Shown here: piece by piece, positions 1 through 8,000 of the stretch
Position numbering within the stretch: the stretch's first letter is position 1
Layout of the letters: each line of letters opens with the position of its first letter
From: a virus
Length of the DNA: 39,987 bases
Virus record (IMG/VR): IMGVR_UViG_3300043775_000222
Span: 1-39,987 of that record
Strand: one strand, 5' to 3'
Notes under the pieces: generated by a model
Told to the model about the DNA's origin: nothing
The model's database searches: none
What the model saw: only the letters and a program-made list of their open reading frames with translations
Translations under genes and position numbers: made by a program

Positions 1-204
1 GACATCTGCGTATATCCCTTTGTCAAGGGGTGTCTCTTGGTCGCGATACTTGTTGACTTGGATCTCCTCTTGGAGTTCCCAAGATACTTGGAGGATCTGG
101 CGCACGTAATCCTCACACTCACGGTTGAGGTTGAAGGCGCGGTACCCTAAGGCAATGATGACAAGAACTAGAAGAAGGTCGAAACCATTAATAGTTTGTA
201 ACAC
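1..204 (-). CDS. Small membrane protein, 3'-truncated by the window edge (copy 1)
   Basis: Leftward frame starting with GTG at 204, preceded by a strong Shine-Dalgarno (AAGGAG, 211-216), and still open at base 1 after 68 codons. The N-terminus has one hydrophobic segment (about residues 7-24), followed by a charged cytoplasmic-type stretch. It is a close relative of the complete 85-residue protein at 39718-39975: the last 33 visible codons are identical in DNA, while the membrane segment and linker differ by substitutions only. The missing C-terminus would carry the two CxxC/CxC-type cysteine pairs seen in the other copy. Function is unknown. It would be the first leftward gene if the ends join. 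It may be a strain variant of the other copy rather than a separate gene. Confidence 0.6.
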   Translation of the reverse strand, partial: MLQTINGFDLLLVLVIIALGYRAFNLNRECEDYVRQILQVSWELQEEIQVNKYRDQETPLDKGIYADV

Positions 205-216
205 GATAGTCTCCTT
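1..216. repeat. End repeat, left copy (216 bp, about 89% identical to right end)
   Basis: Aligns without gaps to 39772-39987. Bases 1-99 are identical to the right copy. About 22 of the roughly 23 mismatches lie between 100 and 166, and the last 50 bases differ once. The repeat is exactly a prefix of the window matching a suffix, as in a dovetail overlap of a circular genome or in terminal repeats. Confidence 0.9.
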
Positions 217-384
217 TCAAAAGACTAAATAAAAATTACATCCCTTTATGAAACATAACTGTGCCCTAGTATTAGATTGGATTAGACAGTCAGTAGTCCG
301 AACAGTCTAGGTCTTTGTCTTTAAACTAAACCATAGTTATAATTACCTCCCCCCAGGTAGTCACTGAGCTGGTAGGGGGGGACA

Positions 385-431
385 AGCGGAGCGAAATGAA
401 GGAGCGATAGCGACTGAATGTAGCGGAGCGA
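385..431. repeat. Short GAGCG-type degenerate repeats
   Basis: AGCGGAGCGA occurs at 385-394 and again at 422-431, with a third GGAGCGA at 401-407 between them. The patch is GC-rich within an AT-rich intergenic region. Its role is unknown; iteron-like protein binding or a slippage-prone repeat are both possible. Confidence 0.55.
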
Positions 432-645
432 GAAGGATAACGTAACTGTAGACTTGACCCCCAGTTGTTAATCTCGTACGGAAGTAATACTGTAGAGTCA
501 GTTATAATTTATAGTTAGTTGTTTGCCCGTAGTATTATCTATTTGTTTTGTTTATAACAATCTATGTGATTTAGGTAACAATTAGATAACAGAGCGTTAC
601 AAGTGTTCTGTAACAGGGTTAGTAATAGTAGAGGTTATAATATTA

Positions 646-667
646 GCAAGCCTGCCTTATGGCTTGC
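646..667. other. Hairpin, 7-bp stem
   Basis: GCAAGCC (646-652) and GGCTTGC (661-667) form a perfect stem with an 8-base loop. No T-run follows on the plus strand, so it is not a clear terminator. Confidence 0.5.
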
Positions 668-676
668 CTATTAACT

Positions 677-699
677 GTAACCCCCTTTCGAGGGGTTAC
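677..699. other. Hairpin, 8-bp stem upstream of terminase gene
   Basis: GTAACCCC (677-684) and GGGGTTAC (692-699) form a perfect stem with a 7-base loop, ten bases after the preceding hairpin and directly before the candidate promoter. It could be a weak bidirectional terminator or an operator-like inverted repeat. Confidence 0.5.
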
Positions 700-728
700 T
701 TACTATTACTATTAATTAATAGTATAAT
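700..728 (+). promoter_or_regulatory. Candidate promoter for the late block
   Basis: A perfect TATAAT (723-728) lies 17 bases after TTACTA (700-705), a weak -35 match. A start point near 735 would leave a leader of about 18 bases before the terminase ATG. Such hexamers are common in AT-rich DNA, so this is only a candidate. Confidence 0.25.
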
Positions 729-752
729 ACTATTAGGATAATTAGGTTTATT

Positions 753-2645
753 ATGGCTGCTAAAGCTGGAGATCAACACCACACCAGACTTCGGCAAATT
801 GAAGATCAGAGAAAGTTTATTTCTTTTCTTAAGCAGGGCATTGATATGGATTCCGCCCTTGCTGCTGTGGGAAAGAAAAAGACCGCCCTTAGATCTTGGC
901 TCCTAGATGGGGAATTCGCGGCACAGGTCGAGGAAGCCTCTAACTTTGGATCCGATGCCATTGCTGCCTCACTAGGTGAGAATAAACATAAAATTGATTT
1001 TGCCACGTTCTCCAGAGAGTTCTTGAACACCGAGGTATTCCCTCATCAGCAAAACTGGATTGACGTTCTTGAGGGTCACGACCCGACGTGGCAACACCCT
1101 TCGTTCACATATGAGCCAGGTAGCCGTCGTAGACTTTTAATTAACGTGCCACCTGAACACGCTAAATCAACCACAATGACGGTTAACTACGCAATGTACA
1201 AAATTGCAATGAACCCTAATATCCGCATTGTTCTTATTTCCCAGACCCAGACCCGTGCCAAGGAATTTTTGTACTCCCTAAAGCAGCGCATGACTGAAGA
1301 GCCGTGGCTTAAGATGCAACAGGTGTATGGACCTTCTGGGGGCTATAAGGAGACGGCAGACCAATGGACTGCAGACAGAATTTATCTCGAAAGAGAGTCA
1401 GGGGAGAAGGACCCGACGGTTCAAGCTCTTGGCATTGGACAACAGATTTACGGTACTCGTGCGGATCTAATCATCATGGACGATATTGTCTCAACGACAA
1501 ACGCGCACGAATGGGAGAAGCAACTCAACTGGTTGCAGAAGATGGTTGTTACCCGTGTGGGTTCGACTGGGACGCTTCTGATTGCAGGGACTAGAGTTTC
1601 CTCAATAGATTTATATAAAGAAATTAGGAATCCAGAGCACTGGACTGGCGGTAGGTCACCTTTCACATATCTTGCCATGCCAGCCGTACTTGAGTTTGAC
1701 GATAAGCCTGAGAAGTGGAAGACACTTTGGGCTAGGTCTGATAGACCGCTGGATGGGGCTGACGAGTTTGATGATCCAGAATTGCTTACACCCGATGAAA
1801 ACGGGCACTTTGTAAAGTGGGATGGTAGGCGACTGTTTGAGCGTCGTAGCGAGGTTAGCCCCTCCACGTGGGCACTTGTTTACCAGCAGCAAGATGTTGA
1901 GGAAGATGCAATATTTCCACTTCCTGTTGTGAACGGTTCAATTAACCGAATGCGTAAGGCTGGTAGACTTAACTTCAATGCCCCTGGACACCCTAAGCCA
2001 GAGGGTTCTTGGTTTATTATTATGGGACTTGACCCTGCCATGTCTGGTAAAACCGCCATGGTTGTCTATGCAATTAACCGAGAGACCAACAAACGGTACG
2101 TACTTGATGTGCATAACATGGCTGAATCTACGCCACAGAAGATTGATAGTTTAATCAAGGAATGGGTAGAGGAATACAAACCTCAAGAGCTACGCATTGA
2201 AATCAATGCTTACCAGAAAGCTTTCTCTCTTGATAACGAGCTGCGAATGTGGCTTGCCAGCCGTGGTACGGCACTGCGCGAACACTTTACCAGCAAGAAT
2301 AAGTGGGATGTTAACTTCGGTGTAGCTGCTATGTCATCTTTGTTTGGTAGTATGCGTGATGGAAAGTTCAATAAAGATAATCTTATTGAGCTTCCTGATA
2401 ACTCTAATGAGCATGTTAAGGCTTTGGTTAACCAGTTAATTACCTGGAAGGCTGATACCAAAGGACCAACCGACTGTGTCATGGCACTATGGTTCTGCGA
2501 GATTAGAGCAAAAGAATTAATTCAACAAAGTAATTTCAGAACGGCTCATGCAAATAACAAGTGGGCAACAAGAAGAAACGTTGCTATGCAAGGTATTGTA
2601 AACCTTGATGAAATGGCAATGGAAACATTGTCAGGTCTATACTAG
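753..2645 (+). CDS. Terminase large subunit with N-terminal helix-turn-helix
   Basis: The 630-residue DNA packaging motor would cut concatemers and pump DNA into the prohead through the portal. Residues 22-58 look like the helix-turn-helix usually found in a separate small terminase subunit. The ATPase domain has a Walker A-like NVPPEHAKST at 131-140, Walker B LIIMDD at 239-244 and a coupling motif LIAGTR at 276-281. The nuclease domain shows candidate acidic residues D427 (GLDPAM), E483 and D574. Walker A carries Ala where Gly normally precedes the Lys. No separate small subunit gene is visible, which fits a fused arrangement. The start is the first ATG after the regulatory region; the portal gene follows after 8 bases. 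Confidence 0.93.
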   Translation: MAAKAGDQHHTRLRQIEDQRKFISFLKQGIDMDSALAAVGKKKTALRSWLLDGEFAAQVEEASNFGSDAIAASLGENKHKIDFATFSREFLNTEVFPHQQNWIDVLEGHDPTWQHPSFTYEPGSRRRLLINVPPEHAKSTTMTVNYAMYKIAMNPNIRIVLISQTQTRAKEFLYSLKQRMTEEPWLKMQQVYGPSGGYKETADQWTADRIYLERESGEKDPTVQALGIGQQIYGTRADLIIMDDIVSTTNAHEWEKQLNWLQKMVVTRVGSTGTLLIAGTRVSSIDLYKEIRNPEHWTGGRSPFTYLAMPAVLEFDDKPEKWKTLWARSDRPLDGADEFDDPELLTPDENGHFVKWDGRRLFERRSEVSPSTWALVYQQQDVEEDAIFPLPVVNGSINRMRKAGRLNFNAPGHPKPEGSWFIIMGLDPAMSGKTAMVVYAINRETNKRYVLDVHNMAESTPQKIDSLIKEWVEEYKPQELRIEINAYQKAFSLDNELRMWLASRGTALREHFTSKNKWDVNFGVAAMSSLFGSMRDGKFNKDNLIELPDNSNEHVKALVNQLITWKADTKGPTDCVMALWFCEIRAKELIQQSNFRTAHANNKWATRRNVAMQGIVNLDEMAMETLSGLY

Positions 2646-2653
2646 GAAATTAA

Positions 2654-4399
2654 ATGGCATTATCAACCGAGCAAGTAACCAATAAGGTATTAGCTCTTAC
2701 ACGTCGTTACGCAGAGCGTGACTTTAGAATGGCAGATATTACTGCTGTTCGCCGTGGCAACATGGAATCTGTCTACCCAGATATGTTCCCAGAGGGCATG
2801 TCACGCCCAATGATTGCTAACTTTGTTGATGTTGCTGCCCGTGACATTGCTGAAGTTCTTGCTCCACTTCCTTCGTTTAACTGCTCAACGCCAAGTATTA
2901 ACTCTGATAAGGCAAAAAAGTTTTCTGACAAGCGAACCATTATTGCCAACAACTACGTTGAGTTTTCTGGTCTTCAGACCCAAATGTATACAGGTGCTGA
3001 CTGGTACTTGACCTACGGTTTCTTGCCAATTTTTGTTGACGCTAACTTTGATGCAAAGATGCCACACATCCGCATTGAAAATCCTATGGGTTCTTACCCA
3101 GAGTTTGATCGCTTTGGTCGTTGTGTATCATTTACCAAAAAGTACATTAAGACAGTTCGCGAACTAATTGTTGACTTCCCTGAATACGAACGTGCAATTA
3201 TTGGAGATCTTGGTCGTGGTATGACCGATCTTGATAACAACATGGAACTAATGCGTTATGAAGATTCTGATCAGGTAGTTTTGTTTTTACCTCAGCGTGG
3301 TAATCTAGTTCTCCGCAAGGCTAAGAATCCAATTGGAATGCTTTCAGTTGTAGTTGCCCGTCGTCCAGGACTTGACCTAGATGACCCACGTGGTCAGTTT
3401 GATGACGTACTATGGGCACAAATTGCTCGTGCTCGCTTTAGCATGTTGGCTATGGAAGCTGCAGAAAAATCTGTACAAGCTCCTTTGGTTTTGCCTAATG
3501 ACGTATCTGAATTTGCCTTTGGTCCTGACTCTGTTATTCGCACTAACAATCCTGCTGGTGTACGTCGTGTAGCTCTTGAGCTACCTACTGGTGCGTTTAC
3601 TGAACAGCAATTACTTGAACAAGAAATGCGAATGGGTGCTCGTTACCCAGAGGGAAGATCAGGTAACATTGATGCGTCTATTATTACAGGTTCTGGAGTT
3701 CAAGCACTTCTTGGTGGCTTTGATTCGCAAGTAAAAGCTGGACAGCAAATCCTTGCTGAAACATTCCAAAAGGTTATGGAACTTTGTTTTCACATTGACC
3801 AAACCCTATTTGATGAAGATAAGACTATGGCTGGCATCTACCAAGGTGCACCATACGAAATTAGCTACAAGCCATCTAAGGACATTAAGAATGATTATAG
3901 CATTCAGGTCCGTTATGGCGTTATGGCTGGACTTGATCCATCACGTGCTCTTATCTTCTCGCTACAAGCTTTACAAGCTGGATTGTTATCTCGTGAGTTT
4001 GTAATGAGCGAACTACCTTGGAGTATGAATGTTGGTCTTGAAAAGGATCGCATTGATATCGAACGAATGAGAGATGCTCTTTCTGGATCTATTGGAGCAT
4101 TAACTCAAGCTATTCCACAAATGGCAGCTAATGGAGCTGACCCGTCTGACATCATTGAAAAGATTGCTACGGTAATTGACATGAAGAAGAAGGGCACTTC
4201 AATTGAAGATGCCGTTATGGAAATTTTTAAGAAAGAAGAAGGCGAAGTAGAAGAAGCTCCAGGTCAACCTGAACAGCCTGAAGCTCCTGAAGGAATGCAA
4301 CAGGGTGCTACACCTGCGCCACCACAAGAAGCAGGTCAACCAGCAGGACCACCACCAGATGTTGCTAGTATTCTAGCTCGTCTGGGTGGCGGAGCATGA
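2654..4399 (+). CDS. Portal protein
   Basis: The 581-residue protein follows the terminase gene directly, as portals usually do. It is a mixed alpha/beta protein without signal or membrane segments. Its C-terminal 50-60 residues are rich in Pro, Gln, Glu and Ala, a low-complexity tail. The portal forms the dodecameric ring at one head vertex, docking site for terminase and later for the tail connector. Assignment rests on size, position and overall character of the N-terminal half; I cannot point to a short diagnostic motif. A Shine-Dalgarno-like GGAAA precedes ATG 2654. The stop overlaps the next start as ATGA, suggesting translational coupling. Confidence 0.85.
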   Translation: MALSTEQVTNKVLALTRRYAERDFRMADITAVRRGNMESVYPDMFPEGMSRPMIANFVDVAARDIAEVLAPLPSFNCSTPSINSDKAKKFSDKRTIIANNYVEFSGLQTQMYTGADWYLTYGFLPIFVDANFDAKMPHIRIENPMGSYPEFDRFGRCVSFTKKYIKTVRELIVDFPEYERAIIGDLGRGMTDLDNNMELMRYEDSDQVVLFLPQRGNLVLRKAKNPIGMLSVVVARRPGLDLDDPRGQFDDVLWAQIARARFSMLAMEAAEKSVQAPLVLPNDVSEFAFGPDSVIRTNNPAGVRRVALELPTGAFTEQQLLEQEMRMGARYPEGRSGNIDASIITGSGVQALLGGFDSQVKAGQQILAETFQKVMELCFHIDQTLFDEDKTMAGIYQGAPYEISYKPSKDIKNDYSIQVRYGVMAGLDPSRALIFSLQALQAGLLSREFVMSELPWSMNVGLEKDRIDIERMRDALSGSIGALTQAIPQMAANGADPSDIIEKIATVIDMKKKGTSIEDAVMEIFKKEEGEVEEAPGQPEQPEAPEGMQQGATPAPPQEAGQPAGPPPDVASILARLGGGA

Positions 4400-4647
4400 C
4401 GGACGAAGAACGTTTAATTTTATTTAGAAATAAGTTAAAAGATCTACTTGATGATTATGGTAGAACGTTTCATCAAGACGGTGCTTTTTGCACTACATAT
4501 TTTGTTACAGCAGAATTTTTTGATGGTGATGGTCAGTGGTGGGCAAGTACCATCTATGATGATAAGTCACCAATATGGCATGTAACTGGATTAATTCAAC
4601 ATGCATTAGAAAATGATTTTAATTACGAAGAAGAAGAAGAGGATTAG
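4396..4647 (+). CDS. Small acidic protein of unknown function
   Basis: An 83-residue protein not recognised. Its start overlaps the portal stop by four bases (ATGA). It is acidic, with a run of Glu ending in Asp at the C-terminus, and contains aromatic patches (for example GQWWAS) suggesting a small folded domain. Position between portal and structural genes implies a head-related or assembly role, but nothing in the sequence shows a reaction or partner. Confidence 0.75.
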   Translation: MTDEERLILFRNKLKDLLDDYGRTFHQDGAFCTTYFVTAEFFDGDGQWWASTIYDDKSPIWHVTGLIQHALENDFNYEEEEED

Positions 4648-4649
4648 TT

Positions 4650-5051
4650 ATGGCACAGCAAGGTGGTAAGCGACCAGTTCGTACTAACACTCAAGCTAAA
4701 CCAGTATCTGGTCCAGGTGCTTTGTCACAGCGTACAGATATGATGACTGCAAGTGATCCTAATGTTTATGGTGATCGTAAGGCTACTGAAGAGTTAATGT
4801 CTGCTGCTCCAATGGCTAGACGAGCACAAGTATCTAAACCAACTGTTACTGGATTATTTGAACCAACTCAATTTCCAGAAGAACCAGTTACTGCAGGTAA
4901 CCCAATGGGTCCAGGTCCAGGACCAGAAGCACTTAATCTTCCTGCCCGTACATTTAATCCAACACAAATTCTTTCACGTTTAGCTGAGTCAGATCCTTCT
5001 GGTGAAATTGACATGATCCTACAGGAACTAAACAGTAAAGGTATTGTTTAG
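4650..5051 (+). CDS. Small, largely disordered structural-region protein
   Basis: A 133-residue protein not recognised. The first 100 residues are rich in Pro, Gly, Thr, Gln and Ala and look disordered (for example NPMGPGPGPEA). The last 30 residues look helical and end in a LNSKGIV tail. It lies two bases after the preceding gene and its TAG overlaps the GTG start of the giant gene by one base. It could be a minor head protein or assembly helper; the low-complexity N-terminus argues against an enzyme. Confidence 0.75.
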   Translation: MAQQGGKRPVRTNTQAKPVSGPGALSQRTDMMTASDPNVYGDRKATEELMSAAPMARRAQVSKPTVTGLFEPTQFPEEPVTAGNPMGPGPGPEALNLPARTFNPTQILSRLAESDPSGEIDMILQELNSKGIV

Positions 5052-8000
5052 TGACAATTCAACCAATGGGTGGAATGCCTGAGGAAATCCCAGGTTCACT
5101 TCCATCAATGACTCCTTTGCCACAGATGCAAAGTATTTTTAATAAAACACAAAGCGATCCATCTACTGCTGCGGTTCGTAAATTAGATGCTACAGTTGCA
5201 CGTGTATCTCCCGCTCTTTACGCTGCAGGATCAAGAGCTGCTTTAACTCGTGAAGAAAAAAACTTAATTGAAAACTGGGCTAAAGTTCGTGAGACCCATA
5301 AAAAATTAATGAAAATGAATAACCAAGAAGCTGGTGAATCATTTAATAAATTAGAACCAGGTTTTCAAGAAGTTTTAAAAACATATTACAAAACAGATTA
5401 TTCAAATAAATCTGAAGGTGGCGAACTAATCCAAAATGAGGATGTTCGTAAGGCTCTTGGCATTCAAGATACTGATGGCGTAATTAGCCCAATGGATGTT
5501 GTTAAAAGTCCATTTAAGTTTTTAATGGGTGCTGCCACTCAGTATGGTAAATTTTTTAATACTCCTGGTGCAATGCTACAAAACTCCATTGTTAATAAAG
5601 AATCTTTTTGGAGTCGCAGTAATGGTGAAGTTGCGTTTGATGGCAAGTATCTTTATGACAATGAATTAGCTGATGAGTTAATTAATAAGTATGGTTCAGC
5701 TGAAAGCTTTGTAGCTATGCATGTACTAGCTGGCGATACTCCTGGAGAAATTATTGATGCTTGGGGTCCTAATGACCCAGCTATTCTTAGTGCAATTAAT
5801 GCAATGTTTAATGAAGAAGAATCATTTGGCTTTATGCTAGGTGAATTTTCACGAGCACAACTATCTCCTGGTCGCATTGCAGGTCGTTGGGTTAACAAAA
5901 AACTTAACATTGACACAAATGAAAATATTGGTTTATTTAATTTTACCACTGGTGCTATTGATGCAGCCTATCAAATCTTTGCAGATCCATTAACCTATTT
6001 AACTTTTGGTGCTTCAGCAGTTATTAAGGGTGCAAGTAAAGCAGAAAAATTAGCAGAAATTATTAAATCTGGTGACGATGTACCAGCATTCCTTGCACGT
6101 CCAGAAGTTGCAGAACTTTATGGTGGTTACACAAAACGCATTGGTGAACTTGGAGATGCGTTAGCAATTAAAGCTACAACTTCAGAACAAAGTGCTGTTA
6201 AAGCGGCTAAGGTAGCCGAAGCAAGAAGAGCAATTAACACAGAGTATCCTCAATTAGCTGATCCTAAAGATATAGAAGTTTGGCTTCAAGCTGGAGTTCG
6301 CGATTTAGAAACTTTTAAAAATTCATTCTTAGATGAAGGTGCAAAAGAATACACACGTTTAATTCGTGGTAGAGATATGAGCATGAGTTACGCTCGTGAG
6401 GGTGCAGCTTACGCAAAGCGCACACGTAGAGCAACACTTAAATCCAAAGAAATTATGCGAAATACTTTTCTTGGTAAAAGAGTAAGCGAAACAGATTCTG
6501 TAACTGAATACGCTAACATTCGCTCTAAGTTATTTGAAGATGAACCACTAGATATTGATATTGCAATTAATAAAAAACAAAACAGACTTCAAAAATTTAT
6601 TGAGCGTCAAACTAGATTACATCCTGGTCGTGCTGTTGTATTCCATGATGATGCAAACTATGCTAAAACTGTAGATGTTTTTCAGAAGCAAGCATTCATG
6701 GCTTTTGGTCGCCAAGATTTAGCAGAACTTGCTACTGCTGATTTTATTGCTGGTACTCAAGCTGATCGTTTTGCTTTACATCGTTCTGTGTTTGAATTAA
6801 TTATGCGTCGTGAAGGTATTCACGGAATGCCTGGTGGTCAAAACTTTATTGATGATGCGCTTGAAAAGCACTTTGGTAAGAAAACTACTTGGACAACATC
6901 AGATGAAGTTTCTGTTCCAACTCGTGCAGGATTATTAGAAGATCGACCAAGCACTGTAAATGTATCTGGTCCACTTCATGCTTCACAATTTCAAAACTTT
7001 GTTGCATCTCCTGATTGGCGAGCAATATCAGAGTTTGTTGCAGATCGTTCTTTTAGAAAATCTGATGATCAAAAAGTTATTGAGTACATTCCACAATTAA
7101 TTGGTGGTGCGTACAATCATCGCGTAACTGGAATTGCTACTGATCTTTGGACAACTCTTACTCTTATTCCTCAGTTGGGTATTCGTACTGCAATTGATGA
7201 GGGCTTTATGTTCTTAATGTATGCAAATCGTGGCATGTTAAGAAATGCTAGGACTTCAAAGCAATACCAACGTATTTTTAATGCTGCTCTTGGCATGGAT
7301 AATATGGCTGGCATTGGTCCTGTTAAAAGCGGAATTGAAGCACTAAGAACAAAAGTTTCTGGAAAGCCTGTTGGTGCATCAAGATCTATTGATAATGCAC
7401 AACGTGCAGCTATCCGCAAAGATGTACTAGAACAAAATAAAAATCTTCCAGTTTGGCAACAAGAAGAAATTGTTAGAGAAAGAATTCTTGATACTGCAAT
7501 TTTTATGCATGGTACAAAGCTAAGTCCAGAACAAGCTAAGTGGTTTAAAGAACTAGTAATGGATAATCCAAAGGTTCTTCATAGCATTTCAAGCAAGCAA
7601 GTTACTGATGCAATGCAGGGCAAAACAGCTGTAATGGAATTTGCTGATATGTTAACTGATAGTCAGTTAGATATGGCTATGAACAATCTTGGTCTTGTAG
7701 CACAGGGTGCTATTAAATCTTTCCAAGTTACTTCAATGAAAGATTCTCACCGCGACATTGCAATGTTCCGCAACTTTACTCGTATCTTTAATGATAAAGG
7801 ATTTGAAGTACGCAATGGTAAAGATGTAAGTCGTTTTAGTTTTGCTTCTGTTTTTCTTAAGCATGATGGTATTGCTACTCCAAAAGACTGGACAAAAGCA
7901 ACTAATGAATTAATGGCAAACTTTGGTTTTATACGAAACTCCGAAGGTGCTTGGGTTATTAAAGTTGGCAAAGAAAAAGAAGTAGAAAAAATAATTAATA

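Larger units (their letters stand above)
217..752. promoter_or_regulatory. Non-coding divergent region between leftward and rightward blocks
   Basis: This 536-base stretch has no convincing gene. It separates the leftward gene at its left from the rightward terminase gene. It contains a C-run and G-run that could pair (about 349-354 with 374-380), a GAGCG-rich repeat patch (385-431), ACAGTC twice (286-291 and 300-305), several TATAAT-like hexamers (338-343, 503-508, 636-641, 723-728) and two hairpins just upstream of the terminase gene. It is the natural place for divergent promoters and possibly a replication origin or packaging site, but no single element is proven by sequence alone. Confidence 0.55.

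Noticed and set aside
248-310. 20-codon ORF in the divergent region
   Set aside because: No ribosome site and no protein-like composition; treated as non-coding.
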